7,528 nt of DNA from Bryobacterales bacterium. Its GTDB lineage: Bacteria > Acidobacteriota > Terriglobia > Bryobacterales > Bryobacteraceae. The notes beneath the pieces are model-generated. The model was not told the DNA's origin. It searched no databases and saw only the letters and a program-made list of their open reading frames with translations. Below are positions 1 to 5,622 of the stretch, piece by piece (the stretch's first letter is position 1; every line of letters begins with the position of its first letter). A program made the translations under genes and the position numbers. The stretch is taken from positions 38,556-46,083 of the forward strand of contig PMEV01000343.1 of assembly GCA_003154855.1 (NCBI GenBank), written 5' to 3'.

Positions 1-2
1 CG

Positions 3-1334
3 GTGGCGGCGAAGCCTGTGAGGAGAAAACTCTGGGGCTGGGCTGTGGCCGCGGCGATTTTCCTGTTGGCTGCCGCCTCGGCGGGCTACCTTTCAGGGGT
101 CTTCCGGTTGCCGGAGCGGCCCGCACCAAAGGCTGCCGGTCTGCAATTGCACGCGACCGACCGAAACGGACTGCTCGAGATCCGCTGGGATGGGAACTTG
201 CCCGCCTTGCGTCAGGCTCGGAGCGGGACTCTCGTGATCAGCGAGGGGCCTCACACGCACGTCCTCCCGATGAATGCGGAGTTCCTGCGAGGAGGCTCGC
301 TCAGTTACGTACGGCATTCGGAGGTCGTAAAAGTCCACATCTCGTTGATTCTGCAGAATGGGTCGGAGCTACAACAGGAATGGGCGTTTGTCGGCGACCT
401 GGGCTCTGGCCACGCCGCGCCGGCCCAGGCGGCGGCTCAGCAGGTTCCCGCACCGGAGGCGACGCCCGAAGCGGCGCGCAGCCCGGCAGTTGACAGTCAG
501 GCGCCTGGGAAGCTGCGGCAGGGGGCGGTGCAACCTGCGATCACAAAGCCGTTGCCCCCCGCGGCGCCGCCGCCCCGGAGCTTGCCGGAACGTGCCAGCA
601 CTCGAGCGCCCGCGCCAGCCGCGACTCCACGCCCAACTCCCGAGCCTCGCTCCGGGACCGCTGTGGCGAGGCATGAGCCGCCGTCTTCCAGTGCCCCTGC
701 TGCCGCCGTGAAGGGGAAACCGCTGTCGCCGGCAACCGCCGCGGCTTCGGCGGCGCCGTCCCCGGCCCCGGCCGACAGGCCGGTAGCCCAGATAGTTCAG
801 CCTCCGCTTCCAACCCTTGCTACCCCGGCGCCGAACAGGCCTGAGCCGCCGGCCGGCAACGTCCCGGTCCCGACCAGGCTGGAGCCCGTGACGAGGCCGC
901 CGGAAAGCAGGCCCGAACCACTGTCGAACGCGGTAGCGCCTCCCGCCAGAGTGTTACCGGCGACGCAGCCCGAAGTCGCGGCGCCGTCGCTGTCCGGTCA
1001 ATGGACCTTTGGGCGAACCTCGCCGTCCGGCTCGCCCTTCCCGCCCGAATCCGTCGCGCTGTCGCTCTCCGAGAAGGGGGGCGTCCTTAAGGGGACTCTT
1101 GCCGGCCGATATCGGACGCCGAAATCGAGCGGGCTGAAACCGGAGGTTCGATTCAGCTTTCAGGGGGCCGAGCGCTCCGGCAACCTGCGCTTTCCCTGGG
1201 CCACCAGCGACGGCAGGAACGGCAGCGTCGAGCTGATCCGCCTGCCGAACAAGAGCGATTCCCTGGAAGTTGTCTGGTATTCTCAAGACCGGAAACTGAT
1301 TTTTGACGACGTCCTGGTCCGGGTGGCGAAGTAG
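3..1334 (+). CDS. Membrane-anchored Pro/Ala-rich protein with two beta-rich domains (5' end possibly outside window)
   Basis: I do not recognise a named function. A GTG at position 3 begins a 443-residue reading frame, but only two bases precede it, so the true start may lie further left. After basic residues (RRK, 7-9) comes one hydrophobic segment at about 10-33, probably a transmembrane anchor with the rest outside the cytoplasm. Residues about 46-131 look like a compact beta domain with alternating hydrophobic residues. Residues about 133-330 are almost entirely Pro, Ala, Ser, Arg and Thr, a disordered spacer. Residues about 331-443, beginning SGQW, form a second beta-rich domain with regularly spaced aromatic residues and end in FDDVLVRVAK. 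The layout suggests a protein reaching across the periplasm. It looks like a lineage-specific family; I recall similar proteins in Acidobacteria but cannot verify this. It converges on the anti-sigma gene with 67 bases between the stops. Confidence 0.8.
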   Translation: MAAKPVRRKLWGWAVAAAIFLLAAASAGYLSGVFRLPERPAPKAAGLQLHATDRNGLLEIRWDGNLPALRQARSGTLVISEGPHTHVLPMNAEFLRGGSLSYVRHSEVVKVHISLILQNGSELQQEWAFVGDLGSGHAAPAQAAAQQVPAPEATPEAARSPAVDSQAPGKLRQGAVQPAITKPLPPAAPPPRSLPERASTRAPAPAATPRPTPEPRSGTAVARHEPPSSSAPAAAVKGKPLSPATAAASAAPSPAPADRPVAQIVQPPLPTLATPAPNRPEPPAGNVPVPTRLEPVTRPPESRPEPLSNAVAPPARVLPATQPEVAAPSLSGQWTFGRTSPSGSPFPPESVALSLSEKGGVLKGTLAGRYRTPKSSGLKPEVRFSFQGAERSGNLRFPWATSDGRNGSVELIRLPNKSDSLEVVWYSQDRKLIFDDVLVRVAK

Positions 1335-1355
1335 CGCGCCATCGACTAGGGCGGT

Positions 1356-1386
1356 CCTCCGGACCCGGCCAAACCCGGCCTGGAGG
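1356..1386. terminator. Possible bidirectional hairpin between convergent genes
   Basis: Between the two convergent stop codons, CCTCC (1356-1360) can pair with GGAGG (1382-1386). Inside, GGCC (1367-1370) can pair with GGCC (1377-1380) around an AAACCC loop. A direct repeat ACCCGGCC also occurs within the structure. The stem is interrupted by an asymmetric bulge and neither strand has a T tract after it, so this is not a canonical intrinsic terminator. Position is the main argument. Confidence 0.3.
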
Positions 1387-1401
1387 TCGGGTTGTACAGA
1401 G

Positions 1402-1668
1402 CTAGGCCCGGCCGAGGAGGGTCTTCCGATAGGCCGCCAGGAGCTGCTCGCGGGCCTCCGGGGCTAGCGGCGGCGCCTCGGCGGATTCGCAGTGGTGGCA
1501 CAGGCGGATGGTGCGCTTGAGGCTTTCGAGGAACTCGATGCAGGGCGGGCAGTCGGCCAGGTGCGCTTGAATCTCCTCGCAACTGGCCGGGCTCAGCTCG
1601 GCGTCCAAGTACTGGGATAGCAGGGCGAAGACCTGTTTGCAATCGTCCTGGTGTTCGCCGGATTCCAT
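1402..1668 (-). CDS. Soluble zinc-finger (ZAS) anti-sigma factor
   Basis: A small protein (88 residues from ATG 1668) expected to bind and hold the sigma factor encoded just upstream. From the ATG it carries C10, H36, C40 and C43, the zinc-binding HxxxCxxC motif plus the upstream Cys of the ZAS domain. Further Cys lie at 30, 57 and 60, the last two in a CHHC pattern. There is no transmembrane segment, so it should act in the cytoplasm. The C-terminal third is helical and rich in Ala and Leu. An in-frame GTG at 1677 overlaps the sigma stop as GTGA and would add three residues. I prefer ATG 1668 because GAGGTGA sits five bases before it, while the GTG has no well-spaced site. Translation is probably coupled to the sigma gene. 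The Cys/His spacing matches redox-sensing RsrA; whether it senses redox is inference. Confidence 0.88.
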   Translation of the reverse strand: MESGEHQDDCKQVFALLSQYLDAELSPASCEEIQAHLADCPPCIEFLESLKRTIRLCHHCESAEAPPLAPEAREQLLAAYRKTLLGRA

Positions 1669-1673
1669 GCGCC

Positions 1674-1680
1674 TCACCTC
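1674..1680 (-). promoter_or_regulatory. Ribosome binding site deciding the anti-sigma start
   Basis: On the minus strand GAGGTGA lies five bases before ATG 1668. It matches the anti-Shine-Dalgarno sequence over seven bases. It sits at the 3' end of the sigma gene, which favours the ATG over the GTG at 1677 and supports translational coupling. Confidence 0.6.
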
Positions 1681-2300
1681 TCCTTCACGCCGCCCTGAAC
1701 GTTCCTCAAATACTTGTCCAGCTTCTGGCGCACCGCCAGGCGGGCCCGATGGAGCCGGGTCTTGACCGACTCGGGCGTGACATCCAAGACTTGCGCCGCC
1801 TCATCCGTATTCAACTCCTCGACGTCGCGGAGCAGGATGACCGCCCGGTAGATCTCCGGCAGCTCTTGAATCGCCTGGTGGATGACGTCGCGAAGCTCCG
1901 CGCGGAGCACCTGATCGTCGGGCAGCGCCGACCAGTCGGCGATTTCCAGTTTCCGATGCCCGCCCTCCTGCTCGGAGTGCGGCAGCAAGTCGTCGAGCGA
2001 AAGCTCCTGAGTGGGAGCGAACACGCTCTTGCGCCGCCTCATGTAGCAGGCGTTCCGGGCGATGCGAAAAACCCAGGGGCGCACCCGCTCCGGATCGCGC
2101 AATTGATCGATGTTCTCGAAGACCTTGAAGAGAGTGTCCTGCGCGACCTCCTCGGCATCCTCGCGCTGCCCGCACATCAGCAGCAGGTACTGGAAGATCT
2201 TGGAGTGGAACACTTCGACGAAGCGGTCGAACGCTCCCTGGCCGCCGGCCATGAGGCCGCGCGCCAATTCGACTTCGTTCGAGGTTTGCGGAGAAGCCAC
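1674..2300 (-). CDS. ECF-family (sigma-70 group 4) RNA polymerase sigma factor
   Basis: This 208-residue protein has the size and layout of an ECF sigma factor, which directs RNA polymerase to a small regulon. Region 2 covers about 24-92, with DAEEVAQDTLFKVF (48-61) and RPWVFRIARNACY (74-86), typical of core binding and -10 recognition. A polar linker follows at about 93-130. Region 4 covers about 133-190, with LPEIYRAVILLRDVE and a helix-turn-helix ending in SVKTRLHRARLAV for the -35 element. The start is GTG 2300: no upstream in-frame start exists before a stop at 2322-2324, and no good ribosome site precedes it. A TACAAT hexamer lies eight bases before this GTG, hinting at a leaderless transcript. 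The gene follows the OsmC gene by 21 bases and overlaps the anti-sigma region, so the three probably form one transcription unit with an internal promoter. Confidence 0.93.
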   Translation of the reverse strand: MASPQTSNEVELARGLMAGGQGAFDRFVEVFHSKIFQYLLLMCGQREDAEEVAQDTLFKVFENIDQLRDPERVRPWVFRIARNACYMRRRKSVFAPTQELSLDDLLPHSEQEGGHRKLEIADWSALPDDQVLRAELRDVIHQAIQELPEIYRAVILLRDVEELNTDEAAQVLDVTPESVKTRLHRARLAVRQKLDKYLRNVQGGVKER

Positions 2301-2308
2301 CCACTGGC

Positions 2309-2314
2309 ATTGTA
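2309..2314 (-). promoter_or_regulatory. Candidate -10 element for a leaderless sigma transcript
   Basis: The minus strand reads TACAAT followed by eight bases and then the sigma GTG at 2300. This would put the transcription start at or next to the start codon. I see no good -35 hexamer at the usual distance. The case rests on the same arrangement recurring at three other starts in the window. Confidence 0.4.
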
Positions 2315-2321
2315 GCCGTCC

Positions 2322-2732
2322 TCAGGCCCGCGCCGCCAGGTCTGTGTTCAGTGTCATCTCGATGGAAGGCGGTTGCAGCAGCGTGTTGTGGATCAGGCAG
2401 GACTTGGCGGCGCGCAGCACGCCCGCCTGGTGCTTCTCGTCGGCGAGGCCGGGAACTCGAATCTCGATCCGGAACGCGGCCAGGCGCGCCGGCCCGGCGG
2501 CCTTGTCGGCGGAAACCCGAACCTGCAGGCCCTCGGTGGGGAGCGACCGGGTGCGCAGGTATTGCGCCGCATAGAAGGCCGCGCAGGTGCCGAGGGAAGC
2601 CAGCAGGAATTCCGGGGGCGTCATGCCAGCATCCGCGCCGCCGTTCTCCGCGGGCTGATCGCAGACCACGCGGTGCCCTCGGGCCTGGACCTCAAACTCC
2701 GTTCCGCCACTGTAATTGACGATGGTTTCCAT
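2322..2732 (-). CDS. OsmC/Ohr-family thiol peroxidase
   Basis: A 136-residue protein of normal OsmC size. Members reduce organic hydroperoxides in the cytoplasm with two active-site cysteines. Both are present: C50 in SLGTCAAFYA, at the start of the long central helix, and C112 in AKSCLIHNTL. E41 in the preceding PPEFLLA stretch matches the usual acidic residue of that helix. The N-terminal half has the strand pattern of the fold, including EFEVQARGHRVVCDQP, and the C-terminal end is the closing strand. ATG 2732 is chosen because GGAG lies six bases before it, and the reading frame upstream to 2837 looks non-coding and contains inverted repeats. It is first in the minus-strand cluster with sigma and anti-sigma. 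It is closer to the general OsmC/YhfA-like group than to classical Ohr, so the substrate is uncertain. Confidence 0.9.
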   Translation of the reverse strand: METIVNYSGGTEFEVQARGHRVVCDQPAENGGADAGMTPPEFLLASLGTCAAFYAAQYLRTRSLPTEGLQVRVSADKAAGPARLAAFRIEIRVPGLADEKHQAGVLRAAKSCLIHNTLLQPPSIEMTLNTDLAARA

Positions 2733-2771
2733 GAGATGCTCCACTCCTATCGATGCAGAAGGCGCGGGAAA

Positions 2772-2816
2772 GGTGACGGCTGTCACCAAAATCGCAGGGG
2801 CTTTCACCAACTGGTG
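2772..2816. promoter_or_regulatory. Paired inverted repeats upstream of OsmC: candidate operator
   Basis: In the OsmC-DinB divergent intergenic region, GGTGAC (2772-2777) and GTCACC (2782-2787) are perfect inverted arms around four bases. A second pair, CACCA (2805-2809) and TGGTG (2812-2816), surrounds two bases. The heptamer TCACCAA occurs in both elements, at 2783 and 2804, exactly 21 bases apart or about two helical turns. This is the kind of arrangement that lets two dimers bind one DNA face. It lies 40-84 bases upstream of the OsmC start and 59-103 upstream of DinB. No regulator is identified. Confidence 0.45.
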
Positions 2817-2860
2817 CCCGATGATGACCATCCTCAAGAGGCTCGGCGCGCGGGCTTAGC

Positions 2861-2866
2861 TATACT
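2861..2866 (+). promoter_or_regulatory. Candidate -10 element before the DinB-family gene
   Basis: TATACT is followed by eight bases and the ATG at 2875. This predicts a transcript starting at or near the start codon. GGAG ends only three bases before the ATG, too close for a good Shine-Dalgarno. No clear -35 hexamer is seen 16-18 bases upstream. Confidence 0.45.
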
Positions 2867-2874
2867 CGGAGTTG

Positions 2875-3393
2875 ATGGCGACACTGGATGCGCTTTTCCT
2901 GAAGTTCGCGACCAACAAGCTGGGGCAGTTGAGCTCGCGCATCGTGGACTGCCTGGGGCGGCTGGCGGAGGACCAGATTTGGTCGCGCGACAGCCAGAAT
3001 CAGAACGCCGTCGGCAACCTGGTTCTGCACCTGTGTGGGAACGTGCGGCAGTGGATTATCTCGGGCGTCGGCGGCGAGGCGGATGCGCGCGACCGGGATG
3101 CCGAGTTCGCCGCGCGGGGTGAAGTCTCCGGGGCGGAACTGGTGGCGCGGCTGGAGGAGACGATGGCCCGCGCGCTGGAGATCGTTCGGAACACCACGGC
3201 GGAGCGCCTGACGGAGACGGTTCGGATTCAGGGCTACGAGGTCTCGGTGCTGGAGGCCATCGGCCATGTCACCGAGCACTTCGCGCAGCACACGGGGCAA
3301 ATCGTCTACGCGACCAAGCTGCTGACCGGCGCGGACCTGGGCTACTACCGGCACCTGAGCAAGACTCCCGCGCATCGCGAGAAGACGCCGTAG
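2875..3393 (+). CDS. DinB-fold protein (DUF1572-like)
   Basis: A 172-residue protein with the four-helix-bundle layout of the DinB/YfiT superfamily, many of whose members bind a divalent metal with three histidines and some of which transfer low-molecular-weight thiols. The expected ligands are visible: H52 in NLVLHLCGN on helix 2, and H135 and H139 in an HxxxH within GHVTEHFAQHTGQIVYA near the C-terminus. That last stretch is typical of the DUF1572 branch. ATG 2875 is preferred over the in-frame TTG at 2872, because only the ATG leaves the usual short N-terminus before the first helix. The gene is divergent from OsmC and convergent with the methyltransferase (16 bases between stops). Its enzymatic activity is unknown; thiol chemistry would fit the OsmC neighbour but is inference. 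Confidence 0.87.
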   Translation: MATLDALFLKFATNKLGQLSSRIVDCLGRLAEDQIWSRDSQNQNAVGNLVLHLCGNVRQWIISGVGGEADARDRDAEFAARGEVSGAELVARLEETMARALEIVRNTTAERLTETVRIQGYEVSVLEAIGHVTEHFAQHTGQIVYATKLLTGADLGYYRHLSKTPAHREKTP

Positions 3394-3409
3394 CGGGCGA
3401 TCGGCCGAA

Positions 3410-4894
3410 TCAGGCCGGCAGCAGGAACCCGCGCTCGATCAACTCACGCAGCAGGGCCACGCAATTCGGGGCGATCTTTTCGAGATCCGCGCTCGTGGCC
3501 ACGGCCAGCTCGGCCAATAGTTCGCGGACCGTGCGCCGGCCATCGCAGCCGGCCACCAGCCCCGCCAGCCGCAGATCGATGCTGCTCGAGTAGGTAATGC
3601 CGCGCGCCAGGCGGATGCGCGCCGAGGTGACGCGCCACCCTTGCTCGCTCCATTCGCAGGTCTCGTCGAGCCGGGCCAGCGGCGACACACGGAGTTTCGC
3701 GTCCAGAAGCGCGTCGCCGGCTCCCACCGTTTTCAGATAGTCGTGCAGCTCGAAGCCCAGCGCGACGCAATCGCCGAAAGGTCCCGAGATGTCGTCCGGC
3801 GCGTCTTCGATCCGGATCCAGTTCGGGCGCCCGCTGGCGCGCCGCAGGGCGATCAATCCGGTGCCGACCGCCTCGATCCCCTGGGCCGCGTAATAGGCGA
3901 GCCATTCCTCATACAGCTTGGCGCCGCCCTCGGGGGTTTCGTGTTCGGTGTCGCGGATCCACATGCGCGCGTAGCCGGCGGCCGTGTGGCGATCGGTGCG
4001 CAGCACCCACACATCGCAGCCGGAACCTTCGAACCAGCCCGCCAGGCGCTGCTTCCAATCCTGGCCGGCCAGGTGCACCCAATCGCAGCAGATCTGGAAG
4101 AACCCGCCTTCGTTCAGGAACTCCGGCGCCCGCCTGACCAGGGCCTGACAGAAGCCGTCGAGCTGCATGCCGCTATCGCGGTACAGGTAGCGGAAGGAGG
4201 GCGAGATGGCGAAGGGCGGATTCGAGACCACCAGGTCGAACTTCCGGCCGTGCACCGGCTCGAAGGCGTTCCCTTCTAGGAACTCGAGGCCGGCGATGCC
4301 GTTGAGTCCCGCGTTGAAATGCGCGAACTCGAGGGAGCGCGCGCTGCGATCGACGCCGCAGATCCGCTCGCTGTGCGGCACCGCCAGGAAGGCCTGAACG
4401 CCGCCGCCGGTGCCCAGATCGAGCGTCGCGCGGGCGGGCCGGCGCACCGTGAAATCGGCCAGCGCCGCGCTCGAGGCCGTGATCCCCATGACTTGCTCGA
4501 ACTGGCCGCCCGGCTCGACGATGTCGACATAGTCGCAGGCCAGCAGCAGATCCCGGAACGCCAACAGGCGGATGCGGCCGGAGACGAGACCCTCGCGCAC
4601 TTCGACCAAACCGGCTCTCACCCAATCCTCGAGCGGCAGCGGCTCGAGCGCCCGGCGGGCGGCCGCCTCGTCCACCGGCGAGCCGACGAGGAACAGGCGA
4701 ATCATCGTGTTGAGCGGCGTGGCTTCCCGCGTCAGGTGTTCGAAGTGCGGCAGGTCGCTGCCGGCGCGCGTCGGCAACTGGATGGGGCCGAGCACGCCGA
4801 TGAGTCCCTTCTCGTTGTACCCGGCAGCGCGCAGCACGTCGCGGATGCGCGCGAATTCTTCGGGGCCCTGGATGTGGAATGTAGTGTTCGGCAC
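3410..4894 (-). CDS. Class I SAM-dependent methyltransferase, NPPF type, three-domain
   Basis: Numbered from GTG 4912 (500 residues): residues about 8-140 form a helical N-terminal domain of the DUF7059 kind. Residues about 145-290 form a Rossmann methyltransferase with motif I DLGTGGG (165-171), an acidic ribose ligand in CGVDRS (D188), and catalytic NPPF (231-234), as in enzymes methylating glutamine amides or base exocyclic amines. The remaining 200 residues resemble the DUF7782-type C-terminal domain of PrmC-like relatives in actinobacteria. The domain names are from memory. The substrate is unknown: PrmC itself is shorter and has NPPY. I set the start at GTG 4894 (residue 7) because an extended -10, TGCTAGAAT, overlaps the region of GTG 4912 and ends eight bases before 4894. 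Neither GTG has a ribosome site, so 4912 remains possible. The gene lies 46 bases after the broken methyltransferase. Confidence 0.88.
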   Translation of the reverse strand: MPNTTFHIQGPEEFARIRDVLRAAGYNEKGLIGVLGPIQLPTRAGSDLPHFEHLTREATPLNTMIRLFLVGSPVDEAAARRALEPLPLEDWVRAGLVEVREGLVSGRIRLLAFRDLLLACDYVDIVEPGGQFEQVMGITASSAALADFTVRRPARATLDLGTGGGVQAFLAVPHSERICGVDRSARSLEFAHFNAGLNGIAGLEFLEGNAFEPVHGRKFDLVVSNPPFAISPSFRYLYRDSGMQLDGFCQALVRRAPEFLNEGGFFQICCDWVHLAGQDWKQRLAGWFEGSGCDVWVLRTDRHTAAGYARMWIRDTEHETPEGGAKLYEEWLAYYAAQGIEAVGTGLIALRRASGRPNWIRIEDAPDDISGPFGDCVALGFELHDYLKTVGAGDALLDAKLRVSPLARLDETCEWSEQGWRVTSARIRLARGITYSSSIDLRLAGLVAGCDGRRTVRELLAELAVATSADLEKIAPNCVALLRELIERGFLLPA

Positions 4895-4902
4895 GCCAGC
4901 CG

Positions 4903-4911
4903 ATTCTAGCA
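4903..4911 (-). promoter_or_regulatory. Candidate extended -10 for the NPPF methyltransferase
   Basis: The minus strand reads TGCTAGAAT, an extended -10 (TGn plus TAGAAT), ending eight bases before the GTG at 4894. If used, transcription starts at that GTG, and the upstream GTG at 4912 would not be in the transcript. No -35 hexamer is apparent, which extended -10 promoters can tolerate. Confidence 0.4.
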
Positions 4912-4940
4912 CGGCCCGGAATCCAGAGCGGGCCGCTCCG

Positions 4941-5532
4941 TCAACGAGTCGCTACCGCCAGAAGATGCGGGCTAAAGCCCAGGAGCGCCGGCTCGCGCTC
5001 GACGCGGCGCACCAGATCCAGCAGGTGCTGGCGGCGCGCCGGGTCGGCCCAGCGTTTCTCGAAATTGGCGGCCAGCCAGCCGGGGCCCTCGACAACCACC
5101 AACTCGACGACGGAAAGCCCGTTCTCCAGAAGCTCCGTCCGCAGCTCTTCGGGAAGATGGAAGAATCCCGAGGTGAAGTAGGCCGGGTCGTCGGTCGGGT
5201 TGCGGTGCTGGCCGGATCGGAGGTCCTCCTCGAGAATCGCGGCGAAGCGCGGATCGTCGATGAAGCCGCGAGCCAGCGCATCCAGCAGCGACGCGAAGCG
5301 GACGATCGCCGCGGCGAAAAGGACTCCTCCCGAACGCAGCACCCGGCGCGCCTCTCGAATCGCCCGAAGCCGATCGTCGCGCTCCGTCAGGTGGTAAAGC
5401 GGACCCATGAGCAGGACCGCGCCTGGTGGACGTGGCGGGCCACGGTTCCAGTTGTCCCAACCCCACCGAGAGGCGCGGGGCTTCGGAAGCTTCGTCGGGC
5501 AAGTACTCGTAGAAGTTGACGACCTCTTCCAT
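4941..5532 (-). pseudogene. Broken class I SAM methyltransferase (internal deletion with frameshift)
   Basis: Two frames carry parts of one protein. From ATG 5532, about 29 residues (MEEVVNFYEYLPDEASEAPR..., ending GQLE near 5446) match the opening of a common SAM methyltransferase family. In another frame, from about 5423 to the stop at 4941, AVLLMGPLYHLTERDDRLRA, then ARRVLRSGGVLFAAAI and a C-terminal domain match the second half of the same kind of enzyme. The roughly 70-80 residues that normally join them, including the glycine-rich SAM-binding motif I and the acidic motif II, are absent. The remaining frame from ATG 5408 gives 155 residues that cannot bind SAM by themselves. The likely event is a deletion of about 200 bases that was not a multiple of three, between about 5423 and 5446. 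An assembly error is the main alternative. The promoter upstream still looks intact, which suggests the damage is recent. Confidence 0.78.
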
Positions 5533-5539
5533 GGAGAGG

Positions 5540-5569
5540 AGTTTAGTCGGCGGCCGCGCTTTCGGTCAA
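5540..5569 (-). promoter_or_regulatory. Promoter of the broken methyltransferase, predicted leaderless
   Basis: On the minus strand TTGACC (5569-5564), an 18-base spacer and TAAACT (5545-5540) make a good sigma-70-type promoter. TAAACT ends seven bases before ATG 5532, placing the transcription start at the ATG. The bases in between are pyrimidine-rich and offer no ribosome site. It is the best promoter in the window. Confidence 0.55.
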
Positions 5570-5598
5570 GCCGCGATCCGGAGCGGCCCCGCCGCGCG

Positions 5599-5616
5599 TA
5601 TTATCATGGAGCGAGG
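5599..5616 (+). promoter_or_regulatory. Kinase upstream signals: -10-like TATTAT and ribosome site
   Basis: TATTAT (5599-5604) lies 18 bases before the kinase ATG, and GAGG (5613-5616) lies six bases before it. The ribosome site supports ATG 5623. A transcript from this -10 would have a leader of roughly 12 bases. I see no matching -35. The 90-base gap is shared with the divergent methyltransferase promoter. Confidence 0.4.
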
Positions 5617-5622
5617 CTTCGG

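Noticed and set aside
420..990. Pro/Ala-rich region as a DNA tandem repeat
   Set aside because: Codons for Pro and Ala recur but no repeat unit of fixed length could be found; it is low-complexity protein coding.
1801..2310. ATG 2310 with GAGGACGG upstream, in another minus-strand frame
   Set aside because: The ribosome-like site is better placed than for the sigma GTG, but this frame encodes an Arg/Ala/Gly-rich shadow. I found no sign of a frameshift joining it to sigma.
1749..2315. Plus-strand open frame of 188 codons opposite the sigma gene
   Set aside because: The minus strand clearly encodes an ECF sigma factor; this is a GC-rich shadow with no recognisable protein features.
2772..2787. 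TGTCAC within the inverted repeat as an ECF41-type -35 element
   Set aside because: The sigma here has a ZAS anti-sigma and lacks the C-terminal extension of ECF41, and no matching -10 was found at the right spacing.
2733..2837. Longer OsmC start at 2837
   Set aside because: The extra 35 residues match no OsmC start, cover the inverted repeats, and ATG 2732 has GGAG at good spacing.
2373..3122. Plus-strand open frame of 249 codons across OsmC and DinB
   Set aside because: It is antisense to OsmC and out of frame with DinB, both of which have clear family motifs.
4319..5519. Plus-strand open frames opposite the two methyltransferases
   Set aside because: Composition is that of antisense GC-rich codons, with no domain recognisable, and they cross two genes with clear motifs on the other strand.
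5407..5622. Kinase reading frame extended upstream by 72 codons
   Set aside because: This stretch is antisense to the methyltransferase remnant and does not resemble a kinase N-terminus. ATG 5623 has a ribosome site and starts right at the kinase fold.
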